Source: Lonicera japonica (lineage: Eukaryota > Streptophyta > Magnoliopsida > Dipsacales > Caprifoliaceae). Taken from it: a stretch of 64,000 bases of DNA. Made by a program: the position numbers and the translations under genes. The stretch lies in NCBI GenBank assembly GCA_021464415.1, contig CM038465.1, forward strand, positions 80,014,919 to 80,078,918. Reading direction: 5' to 3'. Below are positions 22,920-35,763 of the stretch, in pieces; position 1 is the first letter of the stretch; each line of letters opens with the position of its first letter. The notes under the pieces were generated by a model. It was not told where the DNA came from, did no database searches, and worked only from the letters and a program-made list of their open reading frames with translations.

Positions 22920-25206
22920 AAGAAATAAAGGATGAAGAAGAAGAACATAGATTTGGAAGAACTTTTGGTTGGCATTGATTTATAAATATAAGTTTGCCAT
23001 TCCCAGTATTAGTTTTCAAGTATCGGACTAAATTTTATTTATATAAACCAAAATTTTGTTTGACAATTTTTGTCTTATCACTTTTAAATTTAAATTATAT
23101 ATCTAAAGATTGAGTTGTGTAGTTGGGTCTTGCCATAATAAAATATAAAATATATGCAAAAGAATAAGAAATAGTAGTTATTAATGTTAATGAGTAACTA
23201 GTCGGGTGAAAGTAAGTATTTGAGAGTAGAGTGATATTAAAAGTTTATATTTTTTTAGTAGAAGTATAATCAAATATTTTGGGAGTTAGAAATAGTACCG
23301 GTACTCTAAATTATCGTTGTTGTTGATCTTTTAATATGTTTGTTTGAAATTTAATACTTCCCTTTGTTCTTATATTGACCTAAGTTGGTCAAAATTTTAA
23401 TGACACACCCACCTACGGGTTACAATGTATGGTTCTAGTCTATCACTCTACAGCCTACACTAATAAGAAAACGAGAAAACTTAAGTTTACCAAAAGAAAA
23501 AAAAAGTTCAAAATTTTGAAAATGAGCATTCATATCTTTAGATCTACATTTACAAAAATCACAAGTTGAAATCAGTGTCCAATGAAAAGCAGAACCAGAA
23601 TATGAAGGCATATAAAAAGAACATTACTCTATCCACAAATTAATAAATTCTTTTCCCGTCTCAAATTAGCAATGCACTTTATTTTTCAAAAGTCTTAAAT
23701 TAATGATTTTTTTTTCTAGAACATAAATAATGTATTAAATCTTTCAATAAAAAATATTTTTGTTAAATCAGTGTTACTTTAAAAAGTATGAAACTAAAGT
23801 ATACTTATAATATAAGACATAGGAAGTAATTATTTTTTAAGTTAGATGGGGGTAAATGGAACCCTTAACCCTTTTCAACATAAAAAATATTCATTAATTT
23901 CTTATAATTCTACTATATATGTGATGACATGTATCATCTTATTAATATTAAACTAAAACTAATGCATAAACCGATATTTTTTGGATAGAAAGTGATAATT
24001 TTATAATACATCTTTTTTTATATAATACAATTTTATTTTATTTAATCTTGATTTTGCATTATAAAAAATACACTCTAAATATATTTTTATAATAGAAAAC
24101 TATTATAAAAAGAATCAATTTATAAACATTAATTCGTACTTGAAATAGACTCTTATAACTATTATAACAGAAATAAGTGGACCAATAATTACAACATAAA
24201 TAAAGATTATCGAAGAATTGGATAACCAATTACAAGTTGTGGTTGGAGAGAGAAAAGAAAGAGTGGCCACAAACACATCACATCACAACAAAATATTCAA
24301 AATAAATATCATTAAATTAAATCTTTGTCTCAGCAGCAACGGTTGGGTCACGAACATTGTCAAGCACTATTTATTTATTTACTGTTTTTTTTTTTAATAA
24401 AAAAATAAAATTTTATAACAGTATTCGAATAGTAGTAAAAGAAACCATCACAGATATGGGGACTGTGGAGATGGTGTATTCCACCATTAATAACTATATT
24501 CTATTTTTATTTATTTATTACAGTAACGGATTTCAGCCTTTATTTTTCAAACCTCACTTTCATGCCCGCGCTTTCAAGGCCAAGGTTTATCATCTACGGA
24601 GTGTTTATTATTTAGAGAGAGAGAGAGAGAGAGAGCGTTAACAAAAAAAAAAAAAAAAAATTTTTTTTCCTCTCTCATCTCCAATTTTCAATTCAATAGC
24701 CTAATACTGCCCTAGCTAGCTAGGTTTCTACTGATCGACTCACCTCCTCCAATTCACTGTCAATTGCTTGAAGATTTGAAATACTCGCATGCTCTAATTA
24801 ACTATCAGATCTACACTTTAATTCAGATTCTGTCTATCTACTCCATAATACGAATCCTCTTTCTCCATTCTAACAGTAATCGATTCTTATAGCCAGATAG
24901 ATGGATGGTTTGTAGTAATTTCTAAATTTTTATTTTTGTTTTTGTTTTTGTTTGTATGTGTATGATGATTGTATTGTTTTGAGTTCTAAATTTCGATTCT
25001 ATTACCATTTTAGATCAAAGGTGAGCGAGCGAGCGAGCGAAAAGTTGGAATGGAATCCGAGGCATCTTAAAAGACGACGACTAGTGTTGTTCTTCTGTTC
25101 CGTTTATTGGTAAATAAAGAGAAAAATATGTTTTTATAAAACAAAATACACACTCTCACTTTAGCATGCGAGAACTCGGTATTGATAAGGGGACCTAAAC
25201 TAAACT
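22920..25206. other. Gene-free stretch including the FLP promoter and leader
   Basis: AT-rich DNA without a coding region. A (AG)n tract lies at about 24614-24635, then A18/T8 runs and a pyrimidine-rich part (24660-24900) that probably holds the transcription start and 5' leader of the MYB gene. I cannot place the start exactly. Confidence 0.5.
24614..24635. repeat. (AG)n microsatellite upstream of FLP
   Basis: About eleven AG units some 570 bp before the FLP start codon, probably in the promoter or leader. Confidence 0.9.
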
Positions 25207-28200
25207 ATGCACAATATGAAGATGATGAAGAAGAAGAAGAAGACATCTAATAACATTAATACTTGTGACAATAGCCAAGTTCCCAAGTTGAAAGAGCGAC
25301 ACATCGTTACGTGGTCTCAGGAGGTGGTTTATTCTTCTTCACTCCTCTGTTTTCCAAATTCATGTTGTAATTTTGTTTGCCGGATTTTCGCCTCACTTGA
25401 ATTATCTGACTTTCAGGAGGATGATATATTACGCGAACAAATTCGTATCCATGGAACAGACAAGTAATACTTCTTTCTTTGATTTAGTATCTTCTCCATT
25501 CACTCAAAGTCAAAACAATTTTAATGAATTTTTCGGCTTTGTTATCTATGTCTGCAGTTGGGCTGTAATTGCATCGAAATTCAAAGACAAAACCACAAGA
25601 CAATGCAGGAGGAGGTTGGTTTGTTATTTATGTTTTTCTTTGTAAAAAAGAAGAAAAAACTAATATACGCACGCACTTATCCTCCTCCGTCTTGTCTACA
25701 CAAAGCCTTTTTTTTTTTTTTTTTTTTTTTATCTGATGTGGATTTACAATTGCAGATGGTACACTTACTTGAATTCTGATTTCAAGAAAGGGGGGTGGTC
25801 ACCAGAGGAAGACATTCTTTTATGTGAGGTAGATTCATGCTCTACACATTGTTAACTGCAACCTCCTGGAATATTTGCCCCCCCCCAACCTCGAGTTATC
25901 ACTGTGTTCTCGTTCTTGTTCGGATTTGTAATTTGTTTTTCTTAAAATATTGTTTGGCCACCTAACACTTATTAGCTAACAAGTGCATGTCCCAACCTTA
26001 AATAAGCTTAAGATGAATCAGTTTCTTTTGACTCTGGAGTATCTTGGGTGGGCTGATCTGAAATTTAAGACTGCATGCAGGCTCAGAAGATATTTGGTAA
26101 CAGATGGACTGAAATAGCGAAAGTGGTTTCAGGCAGGTAGAAATGACAGTGGTTTATCTTTTTAATAGAAACTTGAAAGCAATTTACTGTAGCTTATTTC
26201 TTTCTCTGCTCACACAGAACCGACAACGCTGTGAAAAATAGATTCTCCACCTTATGTAAGAAGAAAGCAAAGCATGAAGCCTCAGCAAAAGAGAACAACA
26301 CTTCCTATGTCAACCTAAACAACGAAAGGGTAGTGTTTGAAAATGGGCTCAACACAGATGGAATACTAGAGACTGCAGTGCCTCTTAAGAAGATAAGGTA
26401 CACTTGAAGTAACTTGTTTCCGGTCCCCAGATAAAGGTCAATAAGATATAACTGTCGTAAATAATAGAACTTCTGTGGTTAGGAGGAACCACATCTCTGA
26501 TTCAACAGAAAATTGCAACCACGGAGAGATACTCAGGAAATGTGGAACACGAAATCAGCAGCTTAGAACTCCATTAGCTGCACTGGTTCAAAAATTCCAG
26601 TGTGTTAGTGATTCGCCGACGCAGCATTGTGCCAACAACACCATGGAGGTTTCCAATGATGGTAATTGACTAATTCATCACAATGAAAGCTTTTGCGCAT
26701 TAAGAAAAGGGTTGATAATATTGCTCATTTATCACCTGGACATACTAGTTTGTAGGAGAACAGTACATTACAAAAATTAGTCAGCACATTGCTGTCTTCT
26801 AGTTTCAAAACTAAAAAGTTTTAGGTACTATTTGTAATGCTTACTTGAATAAATGCTAAGTCAGTAATTGTACTTTTTGGATCCGAAAGCAGGTAGTAAT
26901 GACATGGTTCAAGGAACGTATCTCAAGAAGGATGATCCAAAGATTATTGCACTGATGCAACAAGCAGAACTTCTCAGCTCGCTTGCACTCAAAGTAAATA
27001 CAGAGAACACAGACCAAAGTCTTGAAAATACATGGAAGGTAAGGATCTAGTATTTTGGTTGTAACTATATTTTGCCTGACTCATGCTTGCAAGATACTTA
27101 CAGTTCACTTGCATGGTGATCAAGGATATTTAATACCTACGTGATTGAAACATTCAAGAATTTCTTTTCTTCGCGATTTTAGTTCATACCAACTAGATAG
27201 TCGATATAATCTTATTGAAAAATTAAAGGGGATGTCTCCAACTTGCACTACATTCTCAAGAAAGAAAGGTTGAACTGATGTTGCCAAATGCCAATGCCAA
27301 TGACCATGCACATGTTCCTTTTTAGTGGAGTGTCATGTTTAGGTGCTGTAATCGTGAAGCACTACGTGATAGTTGTTAATTTTCACAGTTTCCATAGTGT
27401 CTAATATTACATCATATGTGATATCCAGGTCCTCCAAGATTTTCTCACTAAAACCACAGAAAGGGATATGCTCAGATTCAAAATTTCTGACATGGATTTC
27501 CATCTTGGGAATTTCAAAGACTGGGTGGAGGACGTAAGGAGTAGTAATGATGGCAGTCAACCCTCTTGGAGGTAGTACATATGGGATCCACTTGCATATG
27601 GAGTTAAGCTTATGTTTTCATGGCAGAATACTTAAATTGAATGTTAATGCAGGCATCTAGAATCATATGAGGGTTCACCAGAAAGCTCTGAGTATAGTAC
27701 CGGATCAACTATCCTGCTGCATACAATGGATGACAGAACAGAACAAACCCAACCCATGCTATATGCACCACATCAGGATGTTGAAGCTGAACTGCAATCA
27801 ACTCGTATGGGGGAGTCAAATGGGCTTGCTGAAGGTAACAATGGAATTGTCTCTGGTGAAACCACAAGTTCAGGTAAACAAATTTTAAAGTTTAACAAGA
27901 CGGCTTCTTTGATATGTATTGTTTCATCATGTACTGTAGATTTATGCGGTCACTTTTTGCTGAAGAAATATCTCTAATGTAATTGCGGCAGATATCTTAC
28001 CATCTTGTGATCAAGTAAAAACTGATGATGAAGCAGTTTATGCCTTGCGAAGCACAGAATTCACTTCCCCACTTCAAGTAACTCCGTTGTTCAGATCCTT
28101 GGCAGCAGAGATTCCCAGCCCCTACTTTTCAGAGAGCGTAAGTTAATGTTCTTTGCAGTTGTTAATCACAAAAGCAGTGGCACTGGTAGGATTTGGTTCT

Positions 28201-29430
28201 GTGGATGATCAATTCATAGTAACACTTTGAAGTCTGTTAGCACACCCATCAGTGGCTGTTCATGTGGATAGTAATTAGTGAGCTTCTCTTGGGAAGGATT
28301 GATGGACAGATAGCAGGGTGATCTGTGCATGACAGAGGTGTGGTAGACTCGGGTGTCGGAGAACGTTATGATTATGAAGTCGTGCCTTGGAAAGCCATTG
28401 GGTTGTCTTAGATTTATTAAGTAGGTATAATACACCCCCTAATAATAGGCTCGGGCTTTTGAATCGAGAGGTGTAACACCATGGTCAATGAAAACAAACA
28501 ACATCCAGATGCATGGACCTCCAGTAACACCTCATGTCACATCTCAAATGAACCACCGTAAAGAGCAAATGGGGCACAAGCTTTAGCAGATCCTTTCTGC
28601 AGCTTCAAAAGCATCTCCTATTTCATGTGTTATGAGTATTGCTAAGAAGCTAAAATGCCTAAATGACTTGGTTCTTTGGCAATGAGAAGCACCTTTGTCG
28701 TCCTTTTGCCTTTCGGTTATTTAGAGTGCTTTTGAGCACCTTGCCACCTCTTACGTACTGGTATAGGTCCCACACCCTCCCAGCATGCAATGCATATAAG
28801 GGGGATGACTCGGAAAGTGAATGTGTGAGAATCATATAGTGTGTTGATGTATGTGTAAATGACACTGGGGGGTAGGTATGTGTGAGAAAGAGAGATAGAG
28901 AGTAGATGACGGGTCAGTTAGTGGGCTGGATAGTTGAAGAAAATTTGATTATACCAGGAAACATTTAAAAATTGAAAAGAATAGCTGACGATTCAATTAG
29001 TGGACTGGATAGCATTCTGTTTGGTAGCAAAAATATGCTGCCTATTGTTATTTTCTTTTATTTTCAAAAAAAGAAGAAGAGGAGGTCTAAGTCTCTCCCC
29101 TTAATTACAAATAATGAAAATCCGACTCCAACCTGCCCCAGCCCCCAAGTGAGAATCGAACTTGGGATCTCTCTAGGGTTTGAGTGGGTGCCTCCCCAAC
29201 TAGGCTAATGTTTAGTTTAACCCTCAACACATGCGCAGATTTCCTGGGTTTTACTTTTGCATGTGTTAAGTGGTTTTTCCCTTCATCTAATTTCTTTTCA
29301 TTTTTGACGAATTTTGCAGGAGAGGCATTTTCTACTGAAAACACTTGGAGTGGAGTCCCCATCACTGAATCCAAGCACCAAACCATCACAGCCTCCACCC
29401 TGCAAAAGGGTCCTTCTTCCCAGTCTATGA
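25207..29430 (+). CDS. FLP: R2R3-MYB transcription factor of the FOUR LIPS / MYB88 (MYB124) type
   Basis: Twelve exons join in frame into 491 codons plus stop: 25207-25323, 25417-25463, 25558-25614, 25756-25828, 26081-26136, 26218-26397, 26483-26661, 26893-27038, 27429-27571, 27653-27873, 27992-28137, 29320-29430. All introns are GT..AG. The two MYB repeats run from RHIVTWSQEEDDILREQ through NAVKNRFSTLCKKKAKHEA, and include TRQCRRRWYTYLNSDFKK and GGWSPEED. Downstream are family signatures: LKKDDPKIIALMQQAELLSS, WKVLQDFL, SPESSEYSTGST, TPLFRSLAAEIPSP, and the terminal FLLKTLGVESPSLNPS and QPPPCKRVLLPSL. In Arabidopsis FLP and MYB88 limit the last symmetric division of guard mother cells by repressing cell-cycle genes, and act in root gravitropism. 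The start at 25207 is followed by a Lys-rich run; ATGs at 25216, 25222 and 25225 are alternatives. No lesion is seen. Confidence 0.95.
29067..29208 (-). mobile_element. tRNA-derived SINE in the last FLP intron
   Basis: On the minus strand it starts TTAGCCTAGTTGGGGAGGCA, an A-box-like promoter. About 40 bp on comes AAGTTCGATTCTCAC, a B-box-like motif. It ends GGGGAGAGACTTAGACCTCC and a T/A-rich tail. The two boxes at tRNA spacing indicate a Pol III SINE. Target duplications are not clear. A deleted relative lies at about 34790-34855. Confidence 0.7.
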
Positions 29431-31157
29431 TCATTCACTGAACTTTCTATCATGATACATACGCCATTATACCTACTTATATCCCTAGTTTCCATTCTGG
29501 AGTCTTTCTTCTATTTAGATCTGCCTTTGAAGTTAGAATGCTACGGTGCATTCTAGCATCCTTTAAAGATCTGACAATATGTTTTTGCAGCCCTTTTTTT
29601 CGAGTATACCAACCCTAATACTCGCATTGATTTCCCGTGTGCTTTCCATTCGTTTGTGTGCTTTGTCATGGGATATGAATTTGCGTATTCGATTTCCCCA
29701 TAAATTTTTGGCCTTTAATTAGCCACTTGTACAGAACCATAATCATAATCTCATATAGTCTTTCAGAGTGTAATTATACATGGGCACCTCGCCCGTAGGA
29801 TAGAAACCCCTTACAGGAAAGAAGGGAGATAGTAACAGTAAAACAAAAGTAGAAAGTAAAGGAGGACAAAACAGTTGAATTGGACTCCTGTTCTTTGTTT
29901 CTTGGGTGTCAAATATAGTTTTTAAGCTTTATTGTGTTTCCCCCTTATATTTTTCTAATGTGATCTTAATTTTTCTAATGTAATATAACTTCGTAATGAT
30001 TGGAGTGTAGAATGTGATCTGTATGGTTTATGTGCGAAATTTGTTCTTGTCTGTGTCATTACTTGCTTGAAATGAATTCATCTGAATAAATTTAGAACAA
30101 GAGAGGAATCTGAAAATAAGAGCATTAAAACAACAAATGCAGTTGTTGAGAAGTGTGGGGGATAGAAAAGGCTTACATGTAGAGGAGATAAGTTGATACT
30201 TTTGTCTGGCTGTGACATGGGAAGCTTCTCACATCTGTTTGTCTTTTAACTCTTCTGTTCTCTCACAGATTTTCTAACTTGTGGGGAAGAAGTGGGGATT
30301 TGAGAAATCTGTTAAAAAGAGTATATAAAGATGGTCAGCGGATAGAAGTGGTGGAAGACAAGTGTGATTATGAGCAAGAGCAAAAGCAAAAGGTAAAAAA
30401 GAGAAAAGGGAGGGAACTCTGTACAAAATAAAGCATGCTCTCACTGGCAGTCACTTTCTCTCTTCACCTGGATTGAGTTTGAACAAATATTTTTAGGGAT
30501 GAATTTGACCTTCAACTAACCCGCATTTTGAGTGGTTGGATCCTTATGATAAAAGTTGATTGGATATGCTACGTGAATCCAATCAGAAGGTTGAACCATT
30601 TAGTGAGCTTGTGGGCCTCTCGGCACAGTGTACCTGGCAACGTTTTCTTTTTTTTCCTTTTAAATTTTTTTTTTTTTTTTGACCAAATTCGTTTTTTCAA
30701 AAAACTTGGGAAAGAGAGAGATGGGGCAAACGTTGCAGAGGAAGAACTTTGCTTGATGATTGGTGCAATTCTTCGTGCCACCAAGAGAGGGAGAAAGCAT
30801 TGGTCTTAAATCTTCAAGAATATAACTTCAAATCTTGGAAAGGTTGAACCGTGTTTTGGTTAAAATAAGTGGATTGGATTGGGCGGCTGAACGGACGAAA
30901 CCTTCTTGTAAAATTTTAATTTCAAAATTATTAGTCTCTGCTTTCATGGCGTGAAGCAGTCTTAATCGTTCTGTTTGCCCTTTCTTGATTAAAAAAAAAT
31001 AAAAATTACTTTGAATGCAGCTAATCTTACTAGAGAAAGTTGTTATACACAGAAAGTTCTGTCTTAGCTACTTCAAATTTAATAATAATAAAGTTGGTGC
31101 AATCACAATTTACACCAATCTCACTTACAACTTGGTGCCTGTTTTGAATACAGGGAC
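29431..31157. other. Gene-free stretch between FLP and a SINE
   Basis: The FLP 3' UTR lies at its left. The rest has scattered short ORFs (for example 30528-30809) without family resemblance. Nothing else could be supported. Confidence 0.5.
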
Positions 31158-31174
31158 TACAAAAAATTATATAT

Positions 31175-31315
31175 TCTTTTTTTGGTTTCTCACGGGGTGT
31201 CTCGTCCAGCTTTTGCGCACCTCGACTAATTTTTTGTTACCACTGGCCAAGCATTATTTTGATAATGTTAGGAATCGACCTTGGAAGCTTGTACCACTAG
31301 GTCAAGAAGCTTGGT
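31175..31315 (-). mobile_element. tRNA-derived SINE with exact 17-bp target duplication
   Basis: A 17-bp direct repeat, TACAAAAAATTATATAT, flanks the element at 31158-31174 and 31316-31332. On the minus strand it starts with an A-box-like GACCTAGTGGTACAAGCTT and has a B-box-like AGGTCGATTCCTA. It continues to GAGGTGCGCAAAAGCTGG and ACACCCCGTGAG, a tail I know from common plant (Au-like) SINEs. Length 141 bp. Confidence 0.88.
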
Positions 31316-31759
31316 TACAAAAAATTATATATAGCTAGTCAAATTAACAAAGAATATCATGCCAAAACTTCTTCCACTGACTACATTATATATATAACTA
31401 ATGACTAATCAGTTACATATTAGCATATTTTCAATATTCCAGTGGGAAATGAAAAAATGGCAAAAAGGGTTAATAAACCTTATATGTAACATCACCACCA
31501 TCCTTTACATTTGCTTCCTCTTCTGCAATTTCCTCCACCTGAGATAAATCTGGTATGATAACCCAGAAAAGACCATGAAAACGCTCCCCCATTGCTTTGT
31601 GGAAAGAGGATTGCCACTCAATAAGGATGATACCACATTACGACTATGCTCACAAACTTGCGGGTAGTAGTGATAGTTGTGTTAGTTAGAGAGCCGAATT
31701 GACTTATGGTTAGAAATATGAAATTCTGGCCCACTGCGCCACACAGGCAATAAAAAAAA

Positions 31760-34251
31760 GGGAAAACTAGGATTTAGCTCCTAGGATTGAAACATATTAG
31801 GGATTAAGAGTACCTAAGATTGAAAATTAGGGACACCTCCCTAGTTTCAAATTTTGACCAAAAATAGCATTACATCTTTTAATGCCGAGCTGTATTAACA
31901 AAGTCAAAAGACAATTGTACCCTTAACGTTGTTTTTAGGAAAGTTTGTGGATTGATTAATTTTAGGGTTTTGAGTTTTTGTTGTAATAAGGAAACGTTAG
32001 GTGTTATTTTAATTAAATTAATTTATTTTGTAATAAATTTTGTATTAGTTGAAAATTTAGGAGAACATTGAAACCACTTTTCCGTACGTTATGTGATAAT
32101 TTCAATTAATCTTTACGTGATATCTTTATCTGTTGAAGTTTCATAACTATTTAATATATATATATATATAATCTGTATCATATGAACAAAATTTTTTTTA
32201 CTGAATATGTAGGAAAAAATCAATGAATATATCTGTTCAAAAAAATTATATGTACAAACTATTTTTTAATATGTAGTTTTAAGAATTATAAGTAGAATAA
32301 ACTAGATAATATATAATTAATATATATTTGTATAATTTTTAAGAATTTTTTGTATGTAAACTATAGATTTCAAATTCAAATTAGGTTTCCATTTTTGATA
32401 TATATAAACATATATTTTAATTATTTCCAGTATTAAATTAGTTATTATTCGTGTAAATTTTCTATTTCAAACCTAAAACCATACCAAAAATAAGCATAAT
32501 CGTTAAAGAAAATTACAACAACAAGTCATTATGTTTAATAAATTTAAAGTAAAAAATTTTACATAATATTTTTTTCCGAAATAATAATAAAAAAGTTACC
32601 AAAAATTTTATTAACAACAAAATATGGAAACTTAAAAAATTAAAAAAACAGAAAACATTAACCTTAGAACCTCCATTTTTCTTCAATCTTCAGGGAATGG
32701 GTTGTCGGAAGAAGAGTTGTGGCAGCAACGATAATCATTCGTCCGGCAATGGAAAATATTCCAATATCTCTTCATCATCATCGCCTTTGGATGATGACGT
32801 ATCTTCCAACCATTTTCTGTGACATCCTGATCCTCATCGTTCTCGTCATCACCACCTTCGCCATCTGTTTCACCATTATCTTCCTCTTCCTTGTCAGAAC
32901 CCTAAGATTTATCCTCAATGCTATCCTCTCCATTATAACCATATATCATACGCATGTTCGAGAGAGTGTTCATCGTTGTTGAGATCATCATTTGGATGGT
33001 CATGTTCAATAAGATCAACATGTGGTGATGGGGGTGGTGTGTCCGATCGATAAGAACTTACGTCATTTGCTCGGTTCTAAGATAGCAGGTGAGAGTTTGA
33101 TCTCTTAAGTGATCGATTGGTACCTATTGGAATTACTTAAACATATCTAACTTTAGAGTGATATTCTCATTCGATTAACGATGTACATGAGAGGTTGGGG
33201 TTTAATCTCTTTAGGGTTCATTCAATCCAACTGTTGTAACTCCATTTATATCTGTTACAATCCACCCAAAGGTTGCATCTGTTTATTTCCTGGGAGTGAA
33301 CAGTTATGTTTGTTCATATTAACATAACTGTTTTGCAAATGTTGATCCAGTTACAGATATTTCAACAACAAAAGACAACAATCCAGGTATTCTTTAATTG
33401 CTTTAATGTCTTTTATTATTGTTAAAAAAAATATTTTTTTTGTGATATAACTAATAATCAAGGCCTCATAACGAACCGTCATTTGGTTTTTAATATACAT
33501 AATTCATAAATATAATATGTATATAATTTGCAATTAAACAGCCTCATCAATACCACTGATGTATTTTTTTCTCGTTTACCATTAACTTAATGTGGCTTTA
33601 AATCATAAATTACTAGCTTTTTAATAGTTATTTTGGCTGTTATGAATTGATACAAAAATCTAATTTATATTTACTAAATGAATCATGTATATTCTAAATC
33701 CAACATATATAATCCCTTGACATCATACTTACAAACAATACGCAAGTATTATTTGTTTTGAAATTGTATTAAAAGTTGAGGTTTTGTCCTATTTGTATTA
33801 CTATTATATGTATCTGTATTATTTTGTTGAAACATATTAATTATATGTAACATATATATGTATCTGTATTATTATATGAATTATATGTATGCTACATATT
33901 TATCTGTATTATTTTGTTGAAACATATTAATTATATGTAACATATGTATCTGTATTTTTTTGTGTTCAAACATATGAAATTACTTAATATATTTAGCTTT
34001 GTAATTATTTTTTATATGAATTATCCCGAAATTATAACATTATTATTAAGGTAGGTATAGATAGTCAACTTTCTCTATTTTTCCCCTGTAATAGTAGGAA
34101 GGAAATTGGTTGATTGAAAAGGGGTATATTAGTCATGAAAATACAACATTAATTACTAATTAAGGTAAAAAGGACTGAGTACTAATTTCAATCTTCTAGT
34201 GGACTAACCTCTAAAAAAGATCAAATACAGGGGCGTAAAACAAATTGCCCC
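31760..34251 (-). mobile_element. MULE-like element (2.5 kb) inserted in the transporter exon
   Basis: TAAAAAAAA flanks both ends (31751-31759 and 34252-34260), a 9-bp duplication of exon sequence. The left end has GGATTTAGCTCCTAGGATTG and the inverted right end GGTTAGTCCACTAGAAGATTG, so degenerate terminal repeats. The extreme right 45 bp (including AGGGGC...GCCCCT) lack a left match. The interior minus strand at about 32720-33035 reads as an acidic protein in shifting frames (HDHPNDDLNNDEHSLEHAYD, then EEEDNGETDGEGGDDENDED, then GDDDEEILEYFPLPDE) with stops. Acidic N-termini like this occur in MURA transposases, so this may be a decayed autonomous copy; no catalytic core is visible. A plus-strand hydrophobic ORF at 32719-32982 is its antisense shadow. 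Confidence 0.75.
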
Positions 34252-34789
34252 TAAAAAAAAATGTCCCACGCTGCCTCTGGATGCTGCTTGCAGAATTGAA
34301 CCGCTTTGAATCCACTGGCGTTTGGCCATCCAAACATGAAGGCCATGTTGTAAATCGTACCCCAGAAATTCATTCCCAGCATTATATCCCATGCGCTTGT
34401 TTTGGGGTACCTGAGCAAGATAAAGTAATCTGGTTCATAATAGTGTGCCCAATATTACTGAACAGATTCAATTCCACAGTTGCGTCCCACCTAACCACAT
34501 AAATCTTTCTAGTATTTTATGACATGGTGGAAAAGCAGTAAATGTTTTTGACTAAATACCTTGTTGCAATTGAATCCTGTGTGGCGTTTGTGAACCCATC
34601 GAAGGCGAGGTTCAAGAAACACAACCCATATCCCAGTGGAGCATTTGGGTGTGCCAGCTTGCTTATGGTCTTCGAGCTAGTCTGAAAAACATCCAAACAA
34701 TGGATGGGGATATGAAGGAAAGTATAGAGTTAATTTGATAATCCAAGCTAGATTTATGATGAGGTGAGCAAGGAGGCTACTTTAGTTGG

Positions 34790-34855
34790 GAAGGCGTCCA
34801 CTCACCAAGATTTATAGTTAAAGGGAGAGACTTAGAACTCCATTTTTTAAAAAGA
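34790..34855 (+). mobile_element. Internally deleted SINE fragment in a transporter intron
   Basis: TTAGTTGGGAAGGCGTCCAC followed soon by AAAGGGAGAGACTTAGAACT matches the head and tail of the minus-strand SINE at 29067-29208. The middle 75 bp or so, including the B box, is missing. Confidence 0.6.
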
Positions 34856-35242
34856 AAACAAGATTTATGATGCCAAGATCTTTGTGAGAGAGAGCCGAAA
34901 ACATTTGTTCCATTATTATGAATTAAATATTCCTACCTTTGAAAGTGCAAATGCTGATACCCCACCAGCAACAAGGAGAGAACAAACATACTCAGGAATA
35001 CTGTATCGAATACCGTAAACTAGTGTACCCATCAGCATCCCTGCATGAAGTATTGGATTTAAGTAGTATAAATTATTACTGCTATGAACTCTGAAGTTGC
35101 CATCACAAAAATATAGTTATATGACTCGTTAAATAAATAAAGTAAATTCCAAACGGCAAAACAAAAGTTAGTAGATAATCCGGAGTATGTTCCCTTTACA
35201 CATCGCAGGTTGAGGACAACCATATCCCCATTAAAACATTAA

Positions 35243-35763
35243 GGCCTCGTTTGATTCAGGTATTAGGGTTAGTGGGATTAATAATATCAATATTAATAGT
35301 ACTGGACTATTAATCTTGGTATTAATTTAATATCAATACCTTGTTTGATTCGTGCAGTATTAATACTGGGATATCCCATGCTGATGTTAATACCATGTTT
35401 GGTTCTGTAACTCGTATACATGATTATATTTTAGACTAACAAAAAAAATGTTAAAAAATTTTTAAAATTAAAAAAAAAATTTGTTTTAAAAAAAAATTAA
35501 AATTATAATAATGTAGTAGTAGTGTCATTTTTTAAAATATTATAGTAGTAATGGCATTTTTAAAAATATATGGTTCATTTTTCTTAATTCTGGATAAACA
35601 ATACCACCTCCCCCCTGGTATTAAATTATACCACAAAGAGTAGTATTAAGTTAGTACCGGTATTAGTAATCCCAACACATTTGTACGAATTAAACAAGGT
35701 ATTATAAAAAAAGTGGTATTAATAATCTCATCCCACTTTTTAATACCCGAATCAAACGAGGCC
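35243..35763. mobile_element. Tourist-like MITE, 521 bp, in a transporter intron
   Basis: GGCCTCGTTTGATTCAGGTA at the left and, inverted, GGCCTCGTTTGATTCGGGTA at the right are near-identical termini. TAA flanks both (35240-35242, 35764-35766). The interior repeats the GTATTAAT/ATTAATAC theme. It lies in the intron between the exons at 36177-36207 and 34937-35040. Confidence 0.87.

Noticed and set aside
29105..29434. Minus-strand ORF over the end of FLP
   Set aside because: It is a shadow of the last FLP exon and a SINE; the plus strand gives the conserved C-terminus.
32719..32982. Hydrophobic plus-strand ORF that looks like a membrane protein
   Set aside because: It is antisense to an Asp/Glu-rich relic frame in a MULE; GAT/GAA-rich DNA reads as Ile/Phe/Leu-rich in reverse.
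34204..34392. Minus-strand ORF starting MGYNAGNEFLGY
   Set aside because: It is an out-of-frame reading of the transporter exon; the correct frame gives YPKTSAWDIMLGMNFWGT.
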